5,025 nt of DNA from Burkholderiales bacterium (GTDB lineage Bacteria; Pseudomonadota; Gammaproteobacteria; Burkholderiales; Burkholderiaceae_E), in the NCBI GenBank assembly GCA_020348765.1, contig CP070753.1, positions 2,893,024 to 2,898,048 of the forward strand, given 5' to 3'. Positions 1 to 5,025 of this stretch are shown here, piece after piece. A model generated the notes under the pieces. The model was given only the letters and a program-made list of their open reading frames with translations. It ran no database searches and was not told where the DNA came from. How positions within the stretch are numbered: the first letter of the stretch is position 1; each line of letters starts with the position of its first letter. A program made the position numbers and the translations under genes.

Positions 1-618
1 ATCGGCGCATTCGATCACCGCCGACAGCTGCGGGTAGCCGACCCCGGTCATCGTGCGCGTCGTGCACACCGAGCCCGGGCCGATGCCGACCTTGACGATG
101 TCCGCCCCCGACAGGATCAGCTCCTCGGTCATCTCGCCGGTGACCACGTTGCCGGCCATGATCGTCAGTTGCGGATAGGCCTCGCGGATGCGGCGCACGA
201 AGTCGACGAAGGACTGCGTGTAGCCGTTGGCCACGTCGATGCACGCGTAGGTGATCGCCTGGCCGGCGGCCTGCATGACCCGGTCGAACTTGTCGGAGTC
301 GGCGTCGGTGATCCCCATCGAGTAGAAGGCGGCCGACTTGCGCTCGAGCGCGGCGAAGAACGCGACGTACTCGGCGACCTCGTAGTGCTTGTGCAGCGCC
401 ACCGACAGCCCCTGCGCGTCCAGCGCGCGCGCCATCTCGAACGTGCCGACCGTGTCCATGTTGGCCGCGATCACCGGGATGCCCTGGTAGCGGGCACCGG
501 AATGCCGGAACCGGAATTCGCGCGCGATGTCGACCTCGGCGCGCGACGTCAGCGTCGAGCGCTTGGGGCGGATCAGCACGTCCCTGAAGTCGAGCTTGAC
601 TTCGTTGTCGATGTGCAT
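1..618 (-). CDS. guaC: GMP reductase, N-terminal 206 residues (3' end beyond window)
   Basis: This enzyme carries out the NADPH-dependent reductive deamination of GMP to IMP, a cytosolic purine salvage step. The frame is open from ATG at 618 to base 1, giving 206 of about 347 residues usual for the family. Visible signatures are [11 protein letters not shown] (13-23), [10 protein letters not shown] (51-60), HKHYEV (76-81), CIDVANGY (126-133), AGNVVTGEM (155-163), and the active-site loop [12 protein letters not shown] (177-188), whose catalytic cysteine is C185 (C186 in E. coli GuaC as I recall it). The barrel runs straight through without the CBS-domain insertion typical of IMP dehydrogenase, which argues for GuaC over GuaB. 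The start fits the E. coli protein, where the same motif follows a similar ten-residue N-terminus. No strong Shine-Dalgarno is seen upstream. The gene is divergent from arsM with 254 bp between starts, and no functional link is apparent. Identity is very secure; only the C-terminal third is unseen. Confidence 0.96.
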   Translation of the reverse strand, partial: MHIDNEVKLDFRDVLIRPKRSTLTSRAEVDIAREFRFRHSGARYQGIPVIAANMDTVGTFEMARALDAQGLSVALHKHYEVAEYVAFFAALERKSAAFYSMGITDADSDKFDRVMQAAGQAITYACIDVANGYTQSFVDFVRRIREAYPQLTIMAGNVVTGEMTEELILSGADIVKVGIGPGSVCTTRTMTGVGYPQLSAVIECAD

Positions 619-656
619 GGGCGAAGGGTCCGGTGGAGCCTGACGAAACCGGCTCG

Positions 657-685
657 ATTATAGGCGGCCGGCGCACACCGGGCTG
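657..685 (-). promoter_or_regulatory. Probable guaC promoter with perfect -10 hexamer
   Basis: On the minus strand a perfect TATAAT lies at 662-657, preceded by CC, in otherwise very GC-rich DNA. At 17-bp spacing the -35 position (685-680) reads CAGCCC, which matches TTGACA poorly, so an activator or a non-canonical -35 may be needed. Transcription would start near 650 and leave a leader of roughly 30 nt before the guaC ATG at 618. The -10 match and the location are what is seen; promoter function is inferred. Confidence 0.5.
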
Positions 686-699
686 CGTCGGCCTACAAT
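672..699 (+). promoter_or_regulatory. Candidate promoter for the arsM unit
   Basis: TACAAT at 694-699 matches the -10 consensus at five of six positions. With a 16-bp spacer, CGCACA at 672-677 matches three of six -35 positions. It points toward arsM and would give a leader of about 165 nt. Its -35 region overlaps that of the divergent guaC promoter, so the two could compete for polymerase or share a regulator. Strength and use are inferred only. Confidence 0.35.
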
Positions 700-787
700 G
701 GATCCGCGACGGCGGGCCCGCGCGTTCCGTGGGTCGATCGGCGGGCTCGCGACGGGATGGCGGGCGGATTGCAGCGCGACCGGCCGA

Positions 788-852
788 CCGGGGCGCGGCG
801 TCGGCCGGCTCACCCGGGGCGCGGTGTCGGTTGGCCCATCCGGGGTGCGGGC
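788..852. repeat. 26-bp tandem repeat, two and a half copies, upstream of arsM
   Basis: CCGGGG starts recur at 788, 814 and 840, an exact 26-bp period. Copies one (788-813) and two (814-839) match at 21 of 26 positions, and all five differences are C/T transitions. The third copy keeps only its first 11 bases (one C/T change) before running into the arsM ribosome binding site region. It lies in the presumed arsM leader. No coding sense is evident. It may be a simple duplication or contribute secondary structure to the leader. Confidence 0.55.
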
Positions 853-858
853 AACGGC

Positions 859-865
859 GGTGAGG
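859..865 (+). promoter_or_regulatory. Ribosome binding site of arsM
   Basis: GGTGAGG ends 7 bases before the ATG at 873. Its GGTGA part matches the 3' end of the 16S rRNA anti-Shine-Dalgarno, which supports this start. Confidence 0.7.
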
Positions 866-872
866 TTTCCAC

Positions 873-1706
873 ATGAGTAACAGCGACATCAAGGACGCGG
901 TCAGGCAGAGGTACGCGCAGGCGGCGCGCAGCGCGAATGCGGTCGAGGGCGCCAGCGCGTGCTGCAGCGGCCAGTCATGCTGCGACCCGATCACCGGCAA
1001 CCTTTACGACGCGGCACAGGCGGCGGAACTGCCCGCGACAGCGGTGGCCGCGTCGCTGGGCTGCGGCAATCCGACTGCGCTGGCTGGGCTGAATCCCGGC
1101 GAGGTCGTGCGCGACCTGGGGTCGGGCGGTGGCATCGACGTGCTGCTTTCGGCCCGGCGCGTGGGCCCCCAGGGCAAGGCGTACGGACTGGACATGACCG
1201 ACGAGATGCTTGCGCTCGCCGAGGAGAACCGGCGCAAGGCAGGCGCAACCAACGTCGAGTTCCTGAAGGGCGAGATCGAGCACATACCGCTGCCCGACGC
1301 TTCGGTGGACGTGGTCATCTCCAACTGCGTGATCAACCTGTCGGCCGACAAGGACCAGGTGCTGCGCGAGGCTTTTCGCGTGCTCAGGCCTGGCGGCCGC
1401 CTTGCGGTCTCCGACGTCGTGACCCGCGGCCGGATCCGGGCCGAGATTCGCGCCAGCATGCTGGCCTGGGTCGGCTGCATCGCCGGCGCGCTGGACGAGC
1501 AGGAATACCGGCGCAAGCTCGCCGCGGCGGGCTTCGAGGCGATCGAATTCGAGCCGACCCGGATCTACCGGGTCGAGGACGCGCGGGCCTTTCTTGCATC
1601 GAGCGGTTTGGACGCCTCGGCGTTGGCCTCCGAGGTCGACGGCAAGTTCCTGAGCGCGTTCATCCGTGCCCTCAGGCCTGGCAGCCCGGGCCCCGAGCGA
1701 CCGTGA
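873..1706 (+). CDS. arsM: Arsenite S-adenosylmethionine methyltransferase
   Basis: This cytosolic enzyme transfers methyl groups from S-adenosylmethionine to As(III), giving mono-, di- and volatile trimethylarsines. The protein has 277 residues, usual for bacterial ArsM. The class I methyltransferase fold shows motif I as RDLGSGGGID (80-89), an acidic residue after the second strand (GLDMTDEM, 105-112), and a conserved LRPGGRLAVSD segment (171-181). The three cysteines that bind arsenic in the family are present as SLGCGNP (C64), NCVINL (C152) and WVGCIAGAL (C202). Two vicinal cysteine pairs near the N-terminus, C30-C31 and C36-C37, fall where many bacterial ArsM proteins have similar clusters. 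The C-terminus ends in the usual KFLSAFIRA-type segment plus a short proline-rich tail. The start is supported by a good ribosome binding site. The stop overlaps the next gene's GTG. No arsR, arsC or arsenite efflux gene is visible, so any arsenic control must come from elsewhere. Confidence 0.95.
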   Translation: MSNSDIKDAVRQRYAQAARSANAVEGASACCSGQSCCDPITGNLYDAAQAAELPATAVAASLGCGNPTALAGLNPGEVVRDLGSGGGIDVLLSARRVGPQGKAYGLDMTDEMLALAEENRRKAGATNVEFLKGEIEHIPLPDASVDVVISNCVINLSADKDQVLREAFRVLRPGGRLAVSDVVTRGRIRAEIRASMLAWVGCIAGALDEQEYRRKLAAAGFEAIEFEPTRIYRVEDARAFLASSGLDASALASEVDGKFLSAFIRALRPGSPGPERP

Positions 1707-2632
1707 CCGCCGCGCCGCGTCTGCAGGGGGTCTTCGCGCCCGTGGTGACGCCCTTCCATCCGGAGCATGCGCCGGCCTCCGGTCGCTTCGTGAGCCACTG
1801 CCGCTGGCTGATCGGGCAGGGCGTCGGACTGGCCGTGTTCGGCACCAATTCGGAGGCGGCGTCGCTGTCGCTCGCCGAGAAGTGCGCGCTGCTCGAGGCG
1901 CTGCTCGAGGCCGGGCTGCCCGCCGAACGAATGATGCCGGGCACCGGCATGTGCGCGCTGCCCGAGACCATCGAACTGACCCGGAGGGCGGTCCGCAGCG
2001 GCTGCGGCGGGGTGCTGATGCTGCCGCCGTTCTATTACAAGGGCGTGAGCGAGGAGGGGCTGTACCGCGCGTTCGCGACCGTCGTCGACACGGTGGCCGA
2101 CGAGCGGCTGCGCATCTACCTGTACCACATCCCGCTGGTGTCGCAGGTGCCGATCACGCGGGGGCTGGTCGCGCGCCTGCTGAAGGCCTATCCGGGCGCG
2201 ATCGCCGGAATGAAGGACAGCTCGGGCGACTGGGACAACACCTCGGCGATGCTGGCCGAGTTCCAGCCGCAGGGTTTCGACGTGTTCGCCGGCAGCGAGT
2301 CCTTCCTGCTCAGGACCCTGCGCGGCGGCGGTGCCGGCTGCATCACCGCGACCGGCAACGTGAACCCGGGCCCGATCGTCGCGCTGCACCGAAACTGGCG
2401 TGCGCAAGACGCGGACGCCAGACAGGCTGCGCTGGACGCGACCCGCGGCGTGTTCCAGCGGTTCCCGATGATCGCGGCCATGAAGGCCGCGATCGCGTGG
2501 AAGTCCGGACGCGACGACTGGTGCACGGTGCGCCCGCCGCTGGTCGAGCTGAGCGACGAAGAGCGCGACGCGTTGCGGCGCGCGCTCGAGCAGGTGGGGT
2601 TCGAGATGCCGGAGGCTGCCGCGCTGGCCTGA
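1703..2632 (+). CDS. Dihydrodipicolinate synthase/N-acetylneuraminate lyase family protein, substrate unknown
   Basis: A class I (Schiff-base) aldolase/lyase barrel of 309 residues, near the family's usual 290-310. Motifs in order are FGTNSEA (46-52, counterpart of GTTGE), PPFYYK (108-113), LYHIP (140-144) with the catalytic Y141, AGMKDSSGD (168-176) with the Schiff-base K171, AGSES (196-200) and GCITATGNVNPG (212-223). Relative to E. coli DapA, the proton-relay T44, Y107 and Y133 are kept as T48, Y112 and Y141. The arginine that holds the substrate carboxylate (R138) falls at V146 and is lost, and the second threonine of GTTGE is N49. It is therefore probably not the lysine-pathway DapA but a paralogue acting on another 2-oxoacid. 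GTG at 1703 is chosen because the family N-terminus (LQGVFAPVVTPF) follows at once and upstream in-frame sequence is an arginine-rich shadow of arsM. The 4-bp GTGA overlap and weak ribosome binding site suggest translational coupling to arsM. Confidence 0.88.
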   Translation: MTAAPRLQGVFAPVVTPFHPEHAPASGRFVSHCRWLIGQGVGLAVFGTNSEAASLSLAEKCALLEALLEAGLPAERMMPGTGMCALPETIELTRRAVRSGCGGVLMLPPFYYKGVSEEGLYRAFATVVDTVADERLRIYLYHIPLVSQVPITRGLVARLLKAYPGAIAGMKDSSGDWDNTSAMLAEFQPQGFDVFAGSESFLLRTLRGGGAGCITATGNVNPGPIVALHRNWRAQDADARQAALDATRGVFQRFPMIAAMKAAIAWKSGRDDWCTVRPPLVELSDEERDALRRALEQVGFEMPEAAALA

Positions 2633-2654
2633 GGACGGGGTACCCGCGTCGCGC

Positions 2655-2677
2655 GGCCCGTTCGAGTTCCGCGGGCC
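2655..2677. repeat. Small inverted repeat downstream of the lyase-family gene
   Basis: GGCCCG at 2655-2660 pairs with CGGGCC at 2672-2677 around an 11-nt loop, 22 bp beyond the stop at 2632. No T-tract follows. It may add RNA structure at the 3' end of the arsM unit, but a 6-bp GC stem can arise by chance in DNA of this composition. Confidence 0.3.
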
Positions 2678-2685
2678 AGCCGCTT

Positions 2686-2729
2686 CGGAGCCGGCGCGCC
2701 GCGGCGCGCATGCCGCAGCCGCGGCTCCG
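2686..2729. terminator. Possible bidirectional terminator between convergent genes
   Basis: The arms CGGAGCCG (2686-2693) and CGGCTCCG (2722-2729) are perfectly complementary. They enclose a perfect 16-bp palindrome, GCGCGCCGCGGCGCGC (2694-2709), plus a short unpaired stretch. The structure sits between the stop of the plus-strand lyase-family gene (2632) and the stop of the minus-strand E2 gene (2738), where a shared terminator would be expected. No T-tract is present on either strand, so intrinsic termination would be weak. It could instead protect 3' ends or assist factor-dependent termination. Confidence 0.4.
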
Positions 2730-2737
2730 GGAGACCG

Positions 2738-4108
2738 TCATTCGATGAACAGCGTCGCCGAGTGCTCGAGTTGCGCGCGCAGGCTCTGGATGAACTGCGC
2801 GCCGACCATGCCGTCGACGATGCGGTGATCGAACGACGAGGAAAGGTTCATCAGCAGCCGGGGCACCGGGTGCCCGCGCTGGTACACCGGTCGCTCGACG
2901 ATCCGGTTGATGCCGACGATCGCGACTTCCGGCGCATTGATCACCGGCGTGGTCGCGATGCCGCCGAGCGCCCCGAGGCTGGTGATCGTGATCGTCGAGC
3001 CGCGCAGCTCGTCGAGCGCGGCCTTGCCGCGGCGAGCCGCCTCGGCCAGGCGCGCGATCTCGCTGGCGCAGCTCCACAGGTCCATCGCTTCGGCATGCCG
3101 TAGCACCGGAACCATCAGCCCGCCTTCGGTCTGCGTGGCGATGCCAAGGTGAACCGGCCGATGCCGCGTCAGGGTTTCGGCCGCTTCGTCGTAGGTCGCG
3201 TTGACCTGGGGAAACTCGAGCACCGCATTCGCGATCGCGCGCGCGATGAAGGGCAGCAGCGTCAGCTTCGGCTGCGTGGCGGCGAAGCGCTCGTTGAGCG
3301 TCGCGCGCAGCGCCTCGAGCTCGGTGACGTCGACCTCCTCGACATAGCTGAAATGCGGAATGTTGCGCTTCGAGGCCTGCATCGCCTGCGCGATCCTGCG
3401 GCGCAGGCCGATCACCGGTACCGATTCGCTGCCCTGACGCGGCACGTGCCGCCCGAGCACGGGCCCGCCGGACGGGCGAGCGCGCATCGCCTCCAGATCC
3501 TCGTGCCGGATTCGCCCCTTCGGCCCGCTGCCGTGCACCGTGTCCAGGTCGATGTCGAGTTCGCGTGCCCGCCTTCGCACCGACGGCGAGGCCAGCGGCC
3601 GACCCATCGCTGCGCGCCGCTCGGGCGCTTCGGTCCCGGATGGCCCGACCGGCGGCGCTGCGGTCGCCGGCGCCGCGCGTCCTGCCGGCGGCGCCGTGCG
3701 TGGCTGCGGTGACCCTGCCTGTGCTCGCGGCGGCGCTGGCTCGGAACGGGGCGGCGGCGCCCCGGGTTGCGTTGGCGCGGCCTGCGCTGGCGATGGCGCG
3801 GCCCGCGCTGGCGCTGGCGCCTCGTGCGCGCTCGCCGCCGCGGCTGCCTGGGCAGCCTGCCCCTGGCCTTCGACCTCGAGCCGGATCAGGTCGCTGCCCA
3901 CCGTCAGCGTCGCCCCGACCTCGCCCCACAGCGCGAGCACCTTGCCCGCCACCGGCGACGGGATCTCGACCGTGGCCTTGTCGGTCATCACGTCGGCCAG
4001 GATCTCGTCCTCGACCACCGTGTCGCCGACCTTCACGTGCCAGGCGACCAGCTCGACCTCGGCGATGCCCTCGCCGATGTCCGGCACCTTGATGACGTGA
4101 ACGCCCAT
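2738..4108 (-). CDS. bkdB: E2 subunit (dihydrolipoyl acyltransferase) of the branched-chain 2-oxoacid dehydrogenase complex
   Basis: The core subunit takes the acyl group from E1 onto its lipoyl arm and passes it to coenzyme A, in the cytosolic complex that degrades valine, leucine and isoleucine. The protein has 456 residues. Domains: lipoyl domain 1-80 with the lipoylation site DVMTDKATVEIP (K44); Ala/Pro-rich linker about 81-169; peripheral subunit-binding domain about 171-208 (PLASPSVRRRAREL...GPKGRI); acyltransferase domain about 229-456 with catalytic SSSFDHRIVDG (H428, D432). The N-terminus MGVHVIKVPDIGEG resembles P. putida BkdB (MGTHVIKMPDIGEG as I recall it), which favours BCKDH over pyruvate or 2-oxoglutarate E2. 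ATG at 4108 is preferred over the adjacent GTG at 4111 because GGAGG lies 7 bases upstream of the ATG and the pseudomonad proteins start there. It follows the E1 beta stop by 13 bp. The linker is longer than I recall for BkdB (about 424 residues in total). No E3 gene follows. Confidence 0.93.
   Translation of the reverse strand: MGVHVIKVPDIGEGIAEVELVAWHVKVGDTVVEDEILADVMTDKATVEIPSPVAGKVLALWGEVGATLTVGSDLIRLEVEGQGQAAQAAAAASAHEAPAPARAAPSPAQAAPTQPGAPPPRSEPAPPRAQAGSPQPRTAPPAGRAAPATAAPPVGPSGTEAPERRAAMGRPLASPSVRRRARELDIDLDTVHGSGPKGRIRHEDLEAMRARPSGGPVLGRHVPRQGSESVPVIGLRRRIAQAMQASKRNIPHFSYVEEVDVTELEALRATLNERFAATQPKLTLLPFIARAIANAVLEFPQVNATYDEAAETLTRHRPVHLGIATQTEGGLMVPVLRHAEAMDLWSCASEIARLAEAARRGKAALDELRGSTITITSLGALGGIATTPVINAPEVAIVGINRIVERPVYQRGHPVPRLLMNLSSSFDHRIVDGMVGAQFIQSLRAQLEHSATLFIE
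3773..3814 (-). repeat. 21-bp in-frame tandem repeat in the E2 linker
   Basis: Two 21-bp units (3773-3793 and 3794-3814) match at 19 of 21 positions. On the minus strand they encode consecutive heptads, APARAAP (99-105) and SPAQAAP (106-112), of the E2 Ala/Pro linker. Such flexible linkers let the lipoyl domain swing between active sites and tolerate repeat expansion. This partly explains the long linker. Confidence 0.6.
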
Positions 4109-4115
4109 CACCGCG

Positions 4116-4120
4116 CCTCC
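4116..4120 (-). promoter_or_regulatory. Ribosome binding site of bkdB
   Basis: On the minus strand GGAGG at 4120-4116 lies 7 bases before ATG 4108 and only 4 before GTG 4111. The spacing decides the E2 start in favour of the ATG. It sits wholly within the 13-bp gap after the E1 beta stop codon. Confidence 0.8.
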
Positions 4121-4121
4121 G

Positions 4122-5025
4122 TCACGGCATCATCACGCGCCCGAGCGCGGCGCCGACCCGCTCCGGCCCGGGGAAGTACTCCCACTCGAGCGCGTGCGGA
4201 TACGGCGTGTCCCATCCGGTCACGCGCTCGATCGGCGCTTCCAGGTGGTAGAAGCAATGCTCCTGAACCAGCGCCACCAGCTCGGCGCCGAAGCCGCTGG
4301 TGCGCGTGGCCTCGTGCACGACCACGCAACGGCGCGTCTTCCTGACCGATCGCACGATCGTGTCCAGGTCGAGCGGCCAGATGCACCGGAGATCGATGAT
4401 CTCGGCGTCCACGCCGGTTTCCCGCGCCGCCGCCTCGCAGACCCAGACCATCGTGCCGTAGGCGAGCACGGTGACCTGCGTGCCCGGCCGAAACACCGAA
4501 GCCGAGGTCAGCGGCACGCGGTAGTAGCCGGCTGGCACCAGGCCCAGCGGATGCTTCGACCAGGGCACCAGCGGCCGGTCATGGTGGCCGTCGAACGGGC
4601 CGTTGTACAGGCGCTTCGGCTCCAGGAAGATCACCGGGTCGTTGCACTCGATCGAGGCGATCAGCAGGCCCTTGGCATCGTACGGGTTGGACGGCAGCAC
4701 GGTGCGCAGCCCGCACACGTGCGTGAACAGGGCTTCCGGGCTCTGGCTGTGCGTCTGCCCGCCGTAGATGCCGCCGCCGCAGGGCATGCGGATCGTGATC
4801 GGCGCCGTGAAGTCGCCCGCCGACCGGTAGCGCAGCCGCGCCGCTTCCGAGACGATCTGGTCGCTGGCCGGATAGAAGTAGTCGGCGAACTGGATCTCGG
4901 CCACCGGCCGCAGGCCGTATGCGCCCATGCCGATCGCCACGCCGACGATGCCGCCTTCGGCGATCGGCGTGTCGAACACGCGCGACTGCCCGTACTTGGC
5001 CTGCAGCCCCTCGGTGCAGCGGAAC
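4122..5025 (-). CDS. bkdA2: E1 beta subunit of the branched-chain 2-oxoacid dehydrogenase, N-terminus beyond window
   Basis: The beta subunit of the thiamine-diphosphate-dependent E1, which decarboxylates branched-chain 2-oxoacids and loads the acyl group onto the E2 lipoyl arm. About 300 residues are visible, reading from FRCTEGLQAKYG at the right edge. Pseudomonad BkdA2 has the same motif near residue 40, so roughly the first 40 residues are missing. Key segments are VFDTPIAEGGIVG, EIQFADYFYPASDQIVSE, RMPCGGGIYGGQTHSQSPE, LPSNPYDAKGLL, FLEPKRLYNGPFDGHH, VHEATRTSGFGAEL and the C-terminal ERVTGWDTPYPHALEWEYFPGP. The YNGPFDGHH stretch and the overall match to P. putida BkdA2 point to BCKDH rather than pyruvate dehydrogenase E1 beta. 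A GTG at 4979 lies inside this conserved sequence and is not the true start. The stop is 13 bp before the E2 ATG, so the two are one operon; E1 alpha (bkdA1) should lie just past the right edge. Confidence 0.95.
   Translation of the reverse strand, partial: FRCTEGLQAKYGQSRVFDTPIAEGGIVGVAIGMGAYGLRPVAEIQFADYFYPASDQIVSEAARLRYRSAGDFTAPITIRMPCGGGIYGGQTHSQSPEALFTHVCGLRTVLPSNPYDAKGLLIASIECNDPVIFLEPKRLYNGPFDGHHDRPLVPWSKHPLGLVPAGYYRVPLTSASVFRPGTQVTVLAYGTMVWVCEAAARETGVDAEIIDLRCIWPLDLDTIVRSVRKTRRCVVVHEATRTSGFGAELVALVQEHCFYHLEAPIERVTGWDTPYPHALEWEYFPGPERVGAALGRVMMP

Larger units (their letters stand above)
657..699. repeat. Imperfect dyad spanning both divergent -10 hexamers
   Basis: The 11-mer CGGCCTACAAT at 689-699 and the minus-strand 11-mer CCGCCTATAAT at 667-657 agree at 9 of 11 positions. 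The dyad is centred on base 678 and contains both -10 hexamers, so the two promoters are near mirror images. It could be an operator for a dimeric regulator, or simply reflect similar flanks of two -10 sites. No known operator motif is recognised. Confidence 0.45.

Noticed and set aside
1..618. IMP dehydrogenase (guaB) as the identity of the left-edge gene
   Set aside because: No CBS-domain insertion interrupts the barrel between the AANMDTV segment and the catalytic cysteine at residue 185, and the local motifs match GuaC.
169..663. A 164-codon plus-strand open frame antisense to guaC
   Set aside because: The opposite strand reads as an unmistakable GMP reductase. This frame has no recognisable feature and ends inside the promoter region.
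698..880. A 60-codon open frame on the plus strand starting at ATG 698, and a similar 76-codon one at 633-863
   Set aside because: The products are rich in Arg, Gly and Ala with no recognisable motif. The 698 ATG overlaps the -10 hexamer and has no ribosome binding site, and the frames cross the tandem repeat. They fit chance open frames in GC-rich DNA.
959..1702. An upstream in-frame extension of the lyase-family protein to ATG 959
   Set aside because: The extension is an Arg-rich shadow of arsM with no domain. The family N-terminus begins directly after GTG 1703.
1565..2407. A 280-codon minus-strand open frame antisense to arsM and the lyase-family gene
   Set aside because: Its composition (His, Arg, Gln, Ala rich) and lack of motifs mark it as an antisense shadow of two well-supported genes.
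2343..3929. A 528-codon minus-strand open frame overlapping the E2 gene
   Set aside because: It is a shadow in another frame of the certain E2 gene. Its product is low-complexity Arg/Ala/Gly sequence, and it runs across the intergenic region into the antisense of the lyase-family gene.
4109..4111. GTG at 4111 as the start of the E2 gene
   Set aside because: It lies only 4 bases from GGAGG, whereas the adjacent ATG at 4108 has 7-base spacing and matches the start of pseudomonad BkdB.

Overview
The window is GC-rich (by eye about 70%, not computed) and densely coding. It looks like a chromosomal segment of a high-GC Pseudomonadota, most likely a betaproteobacterium such as a member of the Burkholderiales. 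The lineage is inferred from base composition and from the close resemblance of the visible proteins to proteobacterial GuaC and to pseudomonad BkdA2/BkdB. I have no rRNA or search result to fix it.

Layout. Positions 1-618 (minus strand) hold the N-terminal 206 residues of GMP reductase (guaC), which runs off the left edge. Positions 619-872 are a divergent intergenic region with back-to-back promoter-like -10 hexamers inside an imperfect dyad, then a short 26-bp tandem repeat. Positions 873-1706 (plus) encode a complete ArsM-type arsenite methyltransferase. It overlaps by 4 bp a GTG-started gene (1703-2632, plus) for a dihydrodipicolinate synthase/N-acetylneuraminate lyase family protein. 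Positions 2633-2737 separate convergent genes and contain two GC-rich inverted repeats. On the minus strand, 2738-4108 encodes the lipoyl-bearing E2 subunit (bkdB-like), and 4122-5025 encodes the E1 beta subunit (bkdA2-like, N-terminus off the right edge) of a branched-chain 2-oxoacid dehydrogenase complex.

How the genes work together. E1 beta and E2 form one tightly spaced operon, transcribed leftward from outside the window. They act in oxidative decarboxylation of the 2-oxoacids of valine, leucine and isoleucine. The E3 gene (lpdV), which follows bkdB in Pseudomonas putida, is not here, because a convergent gene ends 105 bp beyond the E2 stop. guaC is a purine salvage gene, divergent from a two-gene arsM/aldolase-family transcription unit. 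The coupling of arsM to a lyase/aldolase-family gene is the least expected arrangement here. The lyase keeps the Schiff-base lysine and catalytic tyrosines but lacks the substrate-carboxylate arginine of DapA, so its substrate is unknown.

I found no RNA gene, insertion sequence, CRISPR array, integrase or origin. Most of the window is ordinary metabolism. The points worth a second look are the arsM-lyase coupling, the symmetric divergent promoter region, the tandem repeat in the presumed arsM leader and the absent lpdV.
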